NCBI RefSeq assembly: GCF_000348925.1
Contig: NZ_AODQ01000005.1
Coordinates: 1-64,000, forward strand
DNA length: 64,000 nt
Reading direction: 5' to 3'
From: Cesiribacter andamanensis AMV16
Lineage (GTDB): Bacteria > Bacteroidota > Bacteroidia > Cytophagales > Cyclobacteriaceae
Both the position numbers and the translations under genes were made by a program. This document shows, one piece after another, positions 6,102-14,790 of this stretch (position 1 is its first letter; the number at the start of each line of letters is the position of its first letter). The notes beneath the pieces were generated by a model, which searched no databases, had not been told where the DNA came from, and saw only the letters and a program-made list of their open reading frames with translations.

Positions 6102-7427
6102 TTATAGAGCGTTTGCCGGATCAGGGCGGAAACTATCTAGTACCTGTACTTTCGTCTGGCGGTGCACCTGAATATAATGGTCGATTACCCTATCGTCTTG
6201 GTGGCCGGTAAACTCCTTTATAATCTCTTTTCCATACCCCAGGCTAACTAGCACCGATACTAGCGTCTTACGCATGTACTTGCTACTTATGTGGTCCTGT
6301 ATCCTAACTTCTTTCTCTATGCCTTTCCGGCTGCCGCCCCGGTACTCGTATATTTTTTCCACCCGATCCAGGCCAGCAAGCGCCGCCAGCACCTTTAGGT
6401 TATCGTTTAGCTTTTGCCCGCTGGGGATTAGTTCTTTGTACGCTAGGAACTCGTCCAGCAGGGGTTTAACGTAATGTTCGCTTATCGGATTCGTAACCTT
6501 GCCCCCAGTTTTTTGCTGAGTAAAGCTAACATCGTCCCCTTTAAAATCAGAGGCCTGGAGGCGCTTAAGATCGCTTATTCTTAGCCCTCCTAGTGCCGTA
6601 CCAACGATAAACGCCAGCTTGGTTACATGCAGGTGCTTTTTTGCCGATACATCCAGGTAATAGAGGCGGTCGAACTCCTGCTTTGTTAGCGCGATTGTGT
6701 CCCCTATTTCCGGGCTCTTAAACTTTAGCTCGAAGTCCCGGAAATCCTGGTTAACGGGGTACCCCTTTTTCGTTAGGTACTGCCGGCCGAACAGCTTTAG
6801 GTATTTAACGTGGTTTTTAAGGGTAGTATTCGAAAACTGTACCCGCTCCTTTTTTACCGGTTTCGGCCTGGGGGCCTTGCTGGCCTTGCTATAGGGTATA
6901 TACCCAGTTTCTTGGAGGTAGGCGGCAAACTCCGCCAGCAGGGCTTCCGATAGCTCCGCTGCTTTTAATCCGCCCCGGTGCTGGGCGAATGCTTTTAGGT
7001 GTGGTAGGGTGTGCGTGTACTTAGGAACCTGGACCTGGTCCAGCCACTCCTGGAACAGCGGCACCATATCCGCCCCCAGCTGCTCTTCTTTTTTCGGCGC
7101 ATCTTCTACTAGACTGGGGGTATAGCGTAGCTGGGCTAGCACATGTTCCCCGCTAGGCTCTATCTTATGTACGCTACACTCCAGCAGCACCTGGTTAATT
7201 TGGTCCCGCTTAGCCAGGATAAGGGCGTTAAGCTGCTGCTGTTCTTTCCGGCTGTAGCCGCTGCCGATTTGCTGGGTAGCCTCGTTCCAGTGCTGGGGGG
7301 CGCAATAGATCCCCACGGGGTCCCGGTACTGCTTGCCCTTGTATCGGTACTCCAGGATAACAGGGTGTTTGCCGGCGTTCTCGCCCTTGCTCAGGGGGCG
7401 GCGGTCCAGCTTAATTACATACGTCAT
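6102..7427 (-). CDS. int: Tyrosine recombinase / phage integrase
   Basis: This 441-residue site-specific recombinase has the three-part layout of Bacteroidota integrases. An arm-binding N-terminal domain (1-100) is followed by a SAM-like core-binding domain (about 120-225) and a catalytic domain (245-435). Catalytic residues visible are R283 (GGLRISDL), K306 (QKTGGK), R386 (KYMRKT), H409 (TGHQDD) and the nucleophile Y418 (DHYIQ). The position three before R386, usually His, is Lys383. It should insert and excise the element. It lies at the right edge of the element next to the presumed attachment site, transcribed inward, and has a repeat-rich upstream region that suggests tight control. The start at 7427 is ATG. 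Confidence 0.95.
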   Translation of the reverse strand: MTYVIKLDRRPLSKGENAGKHPVILEYRYKGKQYRDPVGIYCAPQHWNEATQQIGSGYSRKEQQQLNALILAKRDQINQVLLECSVHKIEPSGEHVLAQLRYTPSLVEDAPKKEEQLGADMVPLFQEWLDQVQVPKYTHTLPHLKAFAQHRGGLKAAELSEALLAEFAAYLQETGYIPYSKASKAPRPKPVKKERVQFSNTTLKNHVKYLKLFGRQYLTKKGYPVNQDFRDFELKFKSPEIGDTIALTKQEFDRLYYLDVSAKKHLHVTKLAFIVGTALGGLRISDLKRLQASDFKGDDVSFTQQKTGGKVTNPISEHYVKPLLDEFLAYKELIPSGQKLNDNLKVLAALAGLDRVEKIYEYRGGSRKGIEKEVRIQDHISSKYMRKTLVSVLVSLGYGKEIIKEFTGHQDDRVIDHYIQVHRQTKVQVLDSFRPDPANAL

Positions 7428-7444
7428 AGTTGTTAGGGTTTTGC

Positions 7445-7476
7445 TTGAAAAAGTATCGAAAAGTTTACTTTTTCAA
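7445..7476. promoter_or_regulatory. 11-bp inverted repeat upstream of int
   Basis: TTGAAAAAGTA (7445-7455) is repeated inverted at 7466-7476 with a 10-nt spacer. The centre lies about 34 nt before the int start codon, where an operator would control int transcription. Confidence 0.5.
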
Positions 7477-7487
7477 AGATAGCCTTT

Positions 7488-7529
7488 CCCATGTAAAACC
7501 CATGTAAATTTACATGTAATTTACATGGG
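7488..7529. promoter_or_regulatory. Cluster of CATGTAAA half-sites upstream of int
   Basis: The word CCCATGTAAA occurs at 7488-7497 and again at 7499-7508, the latter paired with TTTACATGGG (7520-7529) around a central TTACATGTAA palindrome (7510-7519). A further TACATGTAAAAGG copy lies at 7618-7630, next to the presumed att site. The pattern fits arm-type sites for integrase or excisionase, or a repressor operator. Confidence 0.5.
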
Positions 7530-7642
7530 TCATGCCGAAAAATGGGGTAAAGCTTCCCTAGCTCAAATCAATAAAACCCCTTTAAAACGTATTTAGGCGT
7601 ATTTTTCAGTAAAGCAGTACATGTAAAAGGTTCCCTTTTGGG

Positions 7643-7660
7643 GTCCCGTCCGTTCCGCTC
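7643..7660 (+). other. Probable right attachment site: tRNA 3'-end fragment
   Basis: TCCCGTCCGTTCCGCTC looks like the end of a tRNA gene: the 3' half of a T stem, a CCGTTCC acceptor strand and a G discriminator. No tRNA body lies upstream, and a tRNA-style terminator follows at once. A fragment like this beside an integrase is the usual sign of tRNA-directed integration, the intact gene being at the other end, outside the window. Confidence 0.4.
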
Positions 7661-7694
7661 AAAAGCCTCTAGAGTAAGTTCTGGGGGCTTTTTT
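7661..7694 (+). terminator. tRNA-type terminator next to the att site
   Basis: AAAAGCCTCTAGA pairs with TCTGGGGGCTTTT and a T run follows. The layout is the same as after tRNA-Met in this window (51311-51338). The stretch 7695-7983 leads into host DNA and shows no gene. Confidence 0.7.
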
Positions 7695-7983
7695 GTTTTC
7701 ATTACTTTCAAAGCTTACCAATTAGAACAATAGGTTGCCGGCTGAGAGTTGGTTAGAATACCTGCCTACAGCTTCTATGTCTCAATTAACTAGCGGAATG
7801 GAAGGCAAGTGTTGGGTTGGATAGATCGTACGCATATTTACCCATGGCTGTATTACTAAAGAACACGTGTAATATACCCGTTCTTATATTATTCTACCCC
7901 TCTGGTGCAGCCCCCTTTTTGAATTCCTCTTTTTGTATGCCTGTTTGGGCAAATTGGCCTATTTTTACAGTAGTCATTCGCCT

Positions 7984-8673
7984 ATGAAATTGGATAGCAC
8001 CATCCAGCGCCTGCTGGAACAGCAACAATTCGCCGAAGCCCTGCGACTGCTGGAGCAAAGCCTGAAGGGTAGCCCCGACCGTATTACCCATTATGCAGCC
8101 ATGGGCTACTGCCACTACAAGCTGGCGGCCTTTGGCAAAAGTATAGAACAGTACAGCCTGGCGCTGGCCCTGGCGCCCGATCAGGCCCAGTTGTATAGCG
8201 ACAGGGGCTTGTCCTATTTCATGAAGGGCGAACATCAGCCTGCCCTGCAGGACTTCAACCAGGCCCAGGAACTGGAGCCGCAAAACCCCTATCGCTATAG
8301 CAGCCGCGCCTATGTGAAGGATGCCATGGGCAACATTAAAGGGGCAATCGAAGACTATCAAAAAGCGATTGCGCTTGATCCGGAAGATGCTGTCGCCTAC
8401 AATAACCTGGGCTTGCTGATGGAAAAAATGGGCTACCAGCAGGAAGCCCAAAAGCAATTTGCCAAAGCTGATCAGCTGGAGGGCAAACCCGCTTCAGCTG
8501 CTCCCGCTCAAACAACTCCTTCCCCTGCTGCCGCTATGCCTCCCTCCGGGCCTCAGCAAAAGCAGAAAATGACCGCCAGCCACCTGGCCAGTGTGATGCG
8601 CTCGGTGTTTACTACTAAAGCCGGCTTTCAGGAATTTATTCAGTACTGGCTAGGGAAGCGCCAGGATCGGTAG
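7984..8673 (+). CDS. Tetratricopeptide-repeat protein
   Basis: A 229-residue cytoplasmic protein counted from MKLDSTIQ; a start at 7933 would add 17 residues without any motif. About four TPR units fill residues 5-150, with the usual W/L-G-Y-A-P pattern (ALRLLEQSLKG, YAAMGYCHYKLA, YSDRGLSYFMKG, YNNLGLLMEKMG). A Pro/Ala/Gln linker follows at 160-195 and a short C-terminal segment. TPR units bind other proteins; the partner is unknown. It is the first host gene to the right of the integrated element. Confidence 0.8.
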   Translation: MKLDSTIQRLLEQQQFAEALRLLEQSLKGSPDRITHYAAMGYCHYKLAAFGKSIEQYSLALALAPDQAQLYSDRGLSYFMKGEHQPALQDFNQAQELEPQNPYRYSSRAYVKDAMGNIKGAIEDYQKAIALDPEDAVAYNNLGLLMEKMGYQQEAQKQFAKADQLEGKPASAAPAQTTPSPAAAMPPSGPQQKQKMTASHLASVMRSVFTTKAGFQEFIQYWLGKRQDR

Positions 8674-8762
8674 GCCCTTGTTTGAACAGGTACTTGAGAA
8701 GGTTGATGGGGATTGGCGCAATGAAAATCACCAAGCCTCCTCATGGTAGGTTCGGGCATACC

Positions 8763-11591
8763 CTACCCTTTTTGCTCTGAAAGGGAAGGAAGCTCAATCT
8801 TGAAGGTTGTGCCCTTGTAGGGAATGCTGTAAAGGGTAATTCGGCCGCCCAGCTTTTCTACCGCATTTTTGAGAATATACAGACCCAGTCCGGGCCCTTT
8901 GGAGCGCTCAGTGCCCCTGAAGAACATGTTGTAGATCTTGCCCTGCAGCTCCCCATCAATACCTATCCCGTTGTCGGAGATCTTGATGACCACATGGTTT
9001 GACTCCCTGGATTTCTGGATCTCGATACGGGCAAATGACTCTACCTCACTGCGACGATACCGGATGGCATTTTCTACCAGATTATAGAAGATGATCTGCA
9101 GCAGGTGGGCATCGCTGCAGAAGCCCTGCACCGGTTCTATGCTTTCGTGCAGCAGCACCTCGGCACTTTCTGGGAGCTTCCAGATGTCTTTCTTAACCCG
9201 CTGCCAGCACTCCTTGAAATCTACTTCGGCTATTTCACAACTGCGGTCCTTGATCTTGGTCAATTCTATGAGCGAAACTGTAATGTTGTGCAGGCGCATG
9301 ATCTGGCTATGGTACAGATCAAAATAGTTGGTGGCGGTGCTGTCGGTCACCTCGTAGCGCACAATCTGGTTCAGCCCCAGCAGGGTCGCTATGGGGCCAC
9401 GCAGGTCATGAGACGCACGGTAAATGAAGGTATCCAGCTCATTGTTCTTGAAGATGAGGTCCTGCTCGATCTTCTTTTGCTCCGACATATCCCGCAAAAT
9501 GGTGGAGTAGCACTGCACCTGCCCATCGGCATCCTTATGCGATACAATTACCTGCGATACATGCACCTCCCGGCCATCATGGCTCAGGTAGCGGTTTTGC
9601 CCGCTCCAGGTGCCATATTTATCGGCATGGCGTAATTCTTTGCGGCTGAGCAGCCGGCTGAATTTCTGGCTCTGAAAATTGGAGAAGGTTTTTTGCTGCA
9701 GGCTTTCTTCACTGGTAATGCCAAAGAACTCTTTGCCAGCCTTGTTCAGGTACAGGATCTGACCATCTACCGCAGCAATTCCAACCATATCGGAGGTGGT
9801 TTCGATAATGGCCGTCAGGCGGTCTTTTTCATGCTCGGTCTTGCGAATGCTGGAGATATCCTGCAGCGTACCGTAGTACTTGATGAAATTTCGGGTTTTA
9901 CCGATCTTAATGCTTACGTAGAGGTGTCGGATCTCCCCATCGCTGCGCACAATGCGCAACTCCACCCGATCAGTATAAAACTCATCCTCCGATTTGCCGG
10001 CACGCTCAACTGCTCTCTGGTACACGGGCAGATCTTCGGCATAAATGCTCTCCTGCATGCGGCTTACCGGCAACATACTGCCCCCTTCTATCTCCCGGGT
10101 GGTGCCAAAGATCTCCAGCACTTCATCACTCACCAGAAAGCACTCGGCCACAGGATCAAACTCCCAGGTACCCAGGTTGGCCAGGCGAAGGGCATCGGCC
10201 AGTTTTTCTTCACTCTTGCGCAGCTCCTGAGTGCGGGTTTCTACCAGCCGCTCCAGGCTGGTGCGGTACTCTTCGAGCTCCTGCTCGGTTAGGCGTAGCT
10301 GGGTAATATCCTGTGCGGTACCAAACGCCCGAATCAGTTCGCCCTGTTCATCAAGCTCTATGCGCACACTGCTGAGCACATGGATAATAGTGCCATTGAC
10401 CCGGCGCAGGCGGTAATCTACCACCTCTTTAAAGGACTCTACGGGCGCCTCTTTGGCCATGCGGATAATGTAGCGGATCTTACCGAGCTCTTCTGGAAGT
10501 ATAAACTCATGCAGAAAGCGGCTGCCCTGCACCCATTCCTTTGCCTGCTCTATGCCCAGCAGATCCCGCAATTGCTGGTTTAGCAGCAGGCGGTCTTCGG
10601 CCACTTCATATTCCCAGCTGCTGAGCTTGGTCACCTCGCAGGCTTCCCGCAGTTTGTGCTGGCTGGTTTGCAGGGCTTCCTCGGTTTTCTTCTGCTCAGA
10701 GATATCGCGGGCGGTAGCAATTACCGATACTACCTCCCCGGCATCATTGCTTTCGGGAATCAGGAACCAATCTACCCACCGGCCATTGGGCAGTTGCAAA
10801 TCGAGGCGTTTTTGTGTGCCGGTACGAAAGACATAGTCCAGCGCCTGCTCACAACACAGAGTGAAGTAGTCGGGAAAGCCCAGCTGCTGGTAGGATTTGC
10901 CGATGAGATCGGCGGCCTTCAGCTGAAACTGTTTTTCTACCTGGGAATTTACAAACAGGTGCCGGTACTTACGGTCAAACTGCATGATCACATCCGGGCT
11001 GTACTCGGCCAGAACCCGAAAACGCTCCAGGCTTTTACGAATAACCCGCTGGAGGCGTTTCAGGCTCTGGTTTTCTCCCTTAAGCCGGGCCATCTCCAGT
11101 TGTAAGCCATCAGTATCAGACGCCAGGGCCACATCCGGCTCCAAAAGCAGCTGCATAATGGCCGGTTTGCTATGCTGCCGTATACCCCCGGCTGGGGTGT
11201 CGGCAAGCAGCTCCGCTTCCGAGTCAGGGAGAAGGGGCTGCTGCTGTGGCAAAGGCAGCCATTTGGTACAGTAATAAGGGGAATCTTCGGCTGCATTCCG
11301 CTCGGCAATCAGCAGTAGCTGAATGCCAAAGGGCTCACCGTTGGCCCGTCGGGCCATTACACTGGTTTTGCAGACCCCCTGCTCCTGCGCCTCTGCCGTA
11401 AGAAGCAGCAGGCGATCACTGGCCGGCAGGTTGTCCGGCTGCTGGGTCATCAAAAGATCAAGGGGGGATCGGGAGAGAATTTCGGGTTGACTGGTATAGC
11501 CAAACAGGCGGAGCGCAGCCTCGTTACATGCTTGCACGGTGCTTCCTGTAAAAATAATTACAGCGTCGCTCGAAGACAGCCAGTTTGCCAT
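8763..11591 (-). CDS. Multi-PAS sensor histidine kinase
   Basis: A soluble 942-residue kinase without transmembrane segments. PAS-type domains can be seen at about 5-120, 190-300, 315-430, 470-580 and 600-715, several ending in the PAC-type sequence DIS/DIT. A coiled coil lies at 165-190 and another at 435-465. The kinase core begins with the H box SHDLRGP (H728 as phosphoacceptor), then NLVENA (N box), DNGIGID (G1) and GPGLGL (G2). It should sense a cytoplasmic cue and pass phosphate to a response regulator that is not encoded nearby. It is divergent from the S9 peptidase gene. Confidence 0.93.
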   Translation of the reverse strand: MANWLSSSDAVIIFTGSTVQACNEAALRLFGYTSQPEILSRSPLDLLMTQQPDNLPASDRLLLLTAEAQEQGVCKTSVMARRANGEPFGIQLLLIAERNAAEDSPYYCTKWLPLPQQQPLLPDSEAELLADTPAGGIRQHSKPAIMQLLLEPDVALASDTDGLQLEMARLKGENQSLKRLQRVIRKSLERFRVLAEYSPDVIMQFDRKYRHLFVNSQVEKQFQLKAADLIGKSYQQLGFPDYFTLCCEQALDYVFRTGTQKRLDLQLPNGRWVDWFLIPESNDAGEVVSVIATARDISEQKKTEEALQTSQHKLREACEVTKLSSWEYEVAEDRLLLNQQLRDLLGIEQAKEWVQGSRFLHEFILPEELGKIRYIIRMAKEAPVESFKEVVDYRLRRVNGTIIHVLSSVRIELDEQGELIRAFGTAQDITQLRLTEQELEEYRTSLERLVETRTQELRKSEEKLADALRLANLGTWEFDPVAECFLVSDEVLEIFGTTREIEGGSMLPVSRMQESIYAEDLPVYQRAVERAGKSEDEFYTDRVELRIVRSDGEIRHLYVSIKIGKTRNFIKYYGTLQDISSIRKTEHEKDRLTAIIETTSDMVGIAAVDGQILYLNKAGKEFFGITSEESLQQKTFSNFQSQKFSRLLSRKELRHADKYGTWSGQNRYLSHDGREVHVSQVIVSHKDADGQVQCYSTILRDMSEQKKIEQDLIFKNNELDTFIYRASHDLRGPIATLLGLNQIVRYEVTDSTATNYFDLYHSQIMRLHNITVSLIELTKIKDRSCEIAEVDFKECWQRVKKDIWKLPESAEVLLHESIEPVQGFCSDAHLLQIIFYNLVENAIRYRRSEVESFARIEIQKSRESNHVVIKISDNGIGIDGELQGKIYNMFFRGTERSKGPGLGLYILKNAVEKLGGRITLYSIPYKGTTFKIELPSLSEQKG

Positions 11592-11931
11592 ATCAGAAAA
11601 GTAGTAAACTACACCCAGTGGAGGCGCTACAGACTAAAAATGGAAGATTTCCATTTTGGATGTAATTTATAGAAAAAAGCCCAATTGTTAGTAGCTACAT
11701 TCTGAAAAAAAATTCAGTTCCAATTGAAATATTCCCAGTACAGGCTTGTGCTAAGCAGCTGTCTTTGTATAAATTGCCTTATCCGCCCCTGTTGGTGCAG
11801 TACACTTCTGCTTAAATTACCTATTGTTTTTAAGTCATTATCAAATCTAAATTTTTGATTAACAGCATTTTAAGCTGTTTTTTATTTGTTAATATTGTTC
11901 TATTCATACCATTCCTATCCTACGCTGTCGC
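11592..11931. other. 340-bp divergent intergenic region
   Basis: An AT-rich gap between the PAS kinase (minus) and the S9 peptidase (plus). It must contain both promoters. A TAGATTTG box on the minus strand near 11840 is a possible -7 element, but no matching -33 was found, so no promoter is called. No small ORF is convincing. Confidence 0.5.
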
Positions 11932-14307
11932 ATGAAAAGACACATTATCGCCGTTTTTCTTCTAACGGTCTTACTACACGAACTTCCGGCTCAGCAACAC
12001 AGTCCGCTGAGTGTGCAGCAGATCATGCAGGATCCTGCCCGCTGGATCGGCACTTCCCCTCATTCACTTCAATGGGCAGGCAACAGCCAGTTTATCTACT
12101 TTAAGTGGAATCCGGAGCAGCATCCGGGGGATTCGCTCTACCAGGTCAACATCAAAACAGGGGTCATCAGCCGGGCAGAAGAGCAAGGCCTGGGCCTGCC
12201 GGATCGCTCACCCTACTTCAACATCCAGCGCACCAAGAAGCTGTATCTGCGCGGAGGTGATATGTATGAAGAAGACCAGCGCAGCCGCAAGGTGCAGCAA
12301 CTGACCCATAACCTGAGTGGACTGGGCAACATTCAGTACGCTGCCAATGGCGAGGATGTGTACTTTACCCTCAACAACAACCTCTACCTGCTGCAGCGCA
12401 GCACCGGCCTGCTGCAGCAGCTTACCGACTTTAGAAAAGGAAAAGAAAACCCGGAAAGTACCCCCTCTGAGCAGAACCGCTGGCTGCAGCAGGATCAGCT
12501 CCGGCTATCACAGGTGGTGCGGGAACGTAAAGAAAAGCAGGAGAAGACAGAAGCGGCCCGAAACAGATCGCTTCCCTCCCGCCCCCTCCCCATCTACACC
12601 GACAATGCAACAGTAAACGGGCAAACGCCTAGTCCCGACGGCCGCTATATTACCTTTCGCCTCACCACCAATCCTCAGAATGGGCAGACAGAGGTGCCCA
12701 CCTATGTGACCGAAAGCAGCTATGCCGAAATGCTAAAGGCCCGCGCCAAAGTGGGCGGCAAGCAGGCTACCGTACGCATGGGTATTTACGATACAAAATT
12801 GGATACCGTCTACTACCTGCAAACCGAAAAACTACCAGGCCTGGACCGGCAACCCGATTTTGTGAAGGACTATCCAGGCAAGTCCTATACCCGCAGCAAA
12901 GAAGTAGTGGTGCATGGCCCCTGGTTTGCCCCAGGCGGCAGCAAGGCAGCGCTGATAGAGGTGCGTAGCCAGGACAACAAAGACCGCTGGATAGCCCTGC
13001 TGGAGCTCAGCAGCGGCCAGTTGAGCGTGCTGGATCACCAGCGGGATGAAGCCTGGATTGGTGGCCCGGGCATGGGTTGGCTCTGGGGGGCCAGTGATAT
13101 GGGCTGGCTGCCCAATGGCCGGCAGGTATGGTTCCAGTCTGAGGCGAGTGGCTATTCCCATCTCTATCTGCTGGATGTCACCACTGGCCCAAAAAAACAG
13201 CTTACCAGCGGTACCTTTGAGGTGTATGAACCCCGCCTCAGCCAGGATGGCAAGTGGTGGTATTTTCACAGCAACCAGCAGCATCCGGGCGAGCGCCACT
13301 TTTACCGCATGCCGGTGCAGGGGGGCAAAGCCGAGCAGCTCACCCGGGGCGAAGGCCGCTGGGACGTAACCCTTTCTCCCGATGAAAAATGGATGGCTCA
13401 GCTGTACTCTACCGGCAACCGTCCGCCCGAGTTATACCTGCAGCAAAACAAGTCAGGCGCAAGCCCTAAAAAGCTCACCGAAAGCCTTACCGAGCAGTGG
13501 AAAGCCTACCCCTGGCGCATGCCGGAGTATGTAAGCTTTACCGCCAGCGATGGCGCAAAGGTGCCTGCCCGTCTTTACCGGCCGCAGCGGGGCAGCCGGG
13601 GTGGTCCTGCCGTTATTTTTGTGCATGGGGCGGGCTACCTGCAAAATGCCCATAAGTGGTGGAGCTCCTACTTTAGGGAATACATGTTTCACAACCTGCT
13701 TACAGACCTGGGCTATACTGTGCTGGACATTGATTACCGCGGCAGCGCCGGCTATGGCCGGGACTGGCGCACGGGCATTTACCGCCACATGGGGGGCAAA
13801 GACCTGAGCGATCACATTGATGGCGCCCGCTGGCTGGTAGAGGAGCACGGGATAGACAGCAGCCGCATGGGCATCTATGGGGGGTCGTATGGTGGGTTTA
13901 TTACCCTGATGGCCATGTTCAATGAGCCGGGTACTTTTGCAGCCGGAGCCGCTCTGCGCTCAGTAACTGACTGGGCCCACTACAACCACCCCTACACCAG
14001 CAACATTCTGAATGAGCCCACGGCCGACAGCCTTGCGTATGCCCGCTCCTCTCCCATTTACTTTGCCGAAGGCCTGCAGGGACATCTGCTGATTGCCCAT
14101 GGCATGATCGATACCAATGTACATTTTCAGGATGTAGTGCGCCTGGCGCAGCGCCTGATAGAGCTGGGCAAGGAAAACTGGGAAATGGCCGTTTACCCCC
14201 TGGAAGACCATGCCTTTGTAGAGCCCAGCAGCTGGACGGACGAATACCGCCGCATTCTGAAGCTGTTTGAGGATACCATCGGCGACCAGCGACAATCCGC
14301 CGATTAA
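11932..14307 (+). CDS. S9 family prolyl oligopeptidase / dipeptidyl-peptidase-like protein
   Basis: This is a 791-residue exported serine peptidase. The signal peptide covers residues 1 to about 21 (ending LLHELPAQ). An N-terminal beta-propeller domain (about 30-520) contains PD40-like repeats (SPDGRYITF, SQDGKWWYF, SPDEKWMA). The alpha/beta hydrolase domain follows at 530-785. The triad is S652 (GGSYGG), D727 (HGMIDTN) and H760 (LEDHAF). Such enzymes cleave dipeptides or short peptides, often after proline, in the periplasm. It is monocistronic and followed by a terminator at 14345-14378. Confidence 0.93.
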   Translation: MKRHIIAVFLLTVLLHELPAQQHSPLSVQQIMQDPARWIGTSPHSLQWAGNSQFIYFKWNPEQHPGDSLYQVNIKTGVISRAEEQGLGLPDRSPYFNIQRTKKLYLRGGDMYEEDQRSRKVQQLTHNLSGLGNIQYAANGEDVYFTLNNNLYLLQRSTGLLQQLTDFRKGKENPESTPSEQNRWLQQDQLRLSQVVRERKEKQEKTEAARNRSLPSRPLPIYTDNATVNGQTPSPDGRYITFRLTTNPQNGQTEVPTYVTESSYAEMLKARAKVGGKQATVRMGIYDTKLDTVYYLQTEKLPGLDRQPDFVKDYPGKSYTRSKEVVVHGPWFAPGGSKAALIEVRSQDNKDRWIALLELSSGQLSVLDHQRDEAWIGGPGMGWLWGASDMGWLPNGRQVWFQSEASGYSHLYLLDVTTGPKKQLTSGTFEVYEPRLSQDGKWWYFHSNQQHPGERHFYRMPVQGGKAEQLTRGEGRWDVTLSPDEKWMAQLYSTGNRPPELYLQQNKSGASPKKLTESLTEQWKAYPWRMPEYVSFTASDGAKVPARLYRPQRGSRGGPAVIFVHGAGYLQNAHKWWSSYFREYMFHNLLTDLGYTVLDIDYRGSAGYGRDWRTGIYRHMGGKDLSDHIDGARWLVEEHGIDSSRMGIYGGSYGGFITLMAMFNEPGTFAAGAALRSVTDWAHYNHPYTSNILNEPTADSLAYARSSPIYFAEGLQGHLLIAHGMIDTNVHFQDVVRLAQRLIELGKENWEMAVYPLEDHAFVEPSSWTDEYRRILKLFEDTIGDQRQSAD

Positions 14308-14344
14308 CCGCTGGTTGTTTCGTACTGATTGTTCATAATTAGCC

Positions 14345-14378
14345 AAAAAAGGGATGCCAGCAGATAGCATCCCTTTTT
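14345..14378 (+). terminator. Terminator after the S9 peptidase gene
   Basis: AAAAAAGGGATGC pairs with GCATCCCTTTTT around an 8-9 nt loop. It can act in both directions. Confidence 0.85.
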
Positions 14379-14430
14379 CTATTACCCCCTTAGCGGTGGA
14401 AAATGCAAATTGCTGAGGTTGGTTAAATAA

Positions 14431-14686
14431 CGTGAATTATGGATCCCTTTTCATGGAAAGTTACATGTCAAACGAATCCCCCTTGGCGAAGGGGGCAGGG
14501 GGATTGAAATAGTCATAGTTTCAAAAGCTGCCTTTACTAAATTTTACTGGTCAGGTTCATTATGATATTAATAAGCCTCGAATACAATGTCACCAATCCC
14601 CCTGCCCCCTACGCGGGCCGCCCTTCGCCAAGGGGGATTTCGTACGTTATCCTTCTGTAGGTAAAGAGCTTAATCCATAATTCAAG
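14431..14686. mobile_element. MITE-like palindromic element with 8-bp target duplication
   Basis: This is a 256-bp non-coding palindrome. The ends CGTGAATTATGGAT (14431-14444) and its inverse (14673-14686) match in 13 of 14 positions. Inside lies a second inverted pair rich in AATCCCCCTTGGCGAAGGG (14475-14506 and 14594-14639), the right one carrying about 10-14 extra bases. The octamer TTAAATAA flanks both outer ends (14423-14430 and 14687-14694), as a target-site duplication would. It has no transposase, so it would have moved with a transposase supplied in trans. Confidence 0.7.
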
Positions 14687-14734
14687 TTAAATAATGTTTG
14701 CCACAGAGTATAGAAGATCCAGGATCGAATAAGG

Positions 14735-14769
14735 AAAAAAAAGGGGTGCCATAAACAGGCACCCCCTTC
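14735..14769 (-). terminator. Terminator of the OmpA/PD40 gene
   Basis: A 10-bp stem (AAGGGGTGCC with its complement) and a loop of 7 nt are followed on the minus strand by a run of eight T. Confidence 0.85.
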
Positions 14770-14790
14770 TCAGTACAATGCAGTGCTATG

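Noticed and set aside
14475-14639. An ordinary pair of transcription terminators
   Set aside because: The arms are far apart, lack T runs and are enclosed by terminal repeats and a target duplication, so a mobile palindrome fits better.
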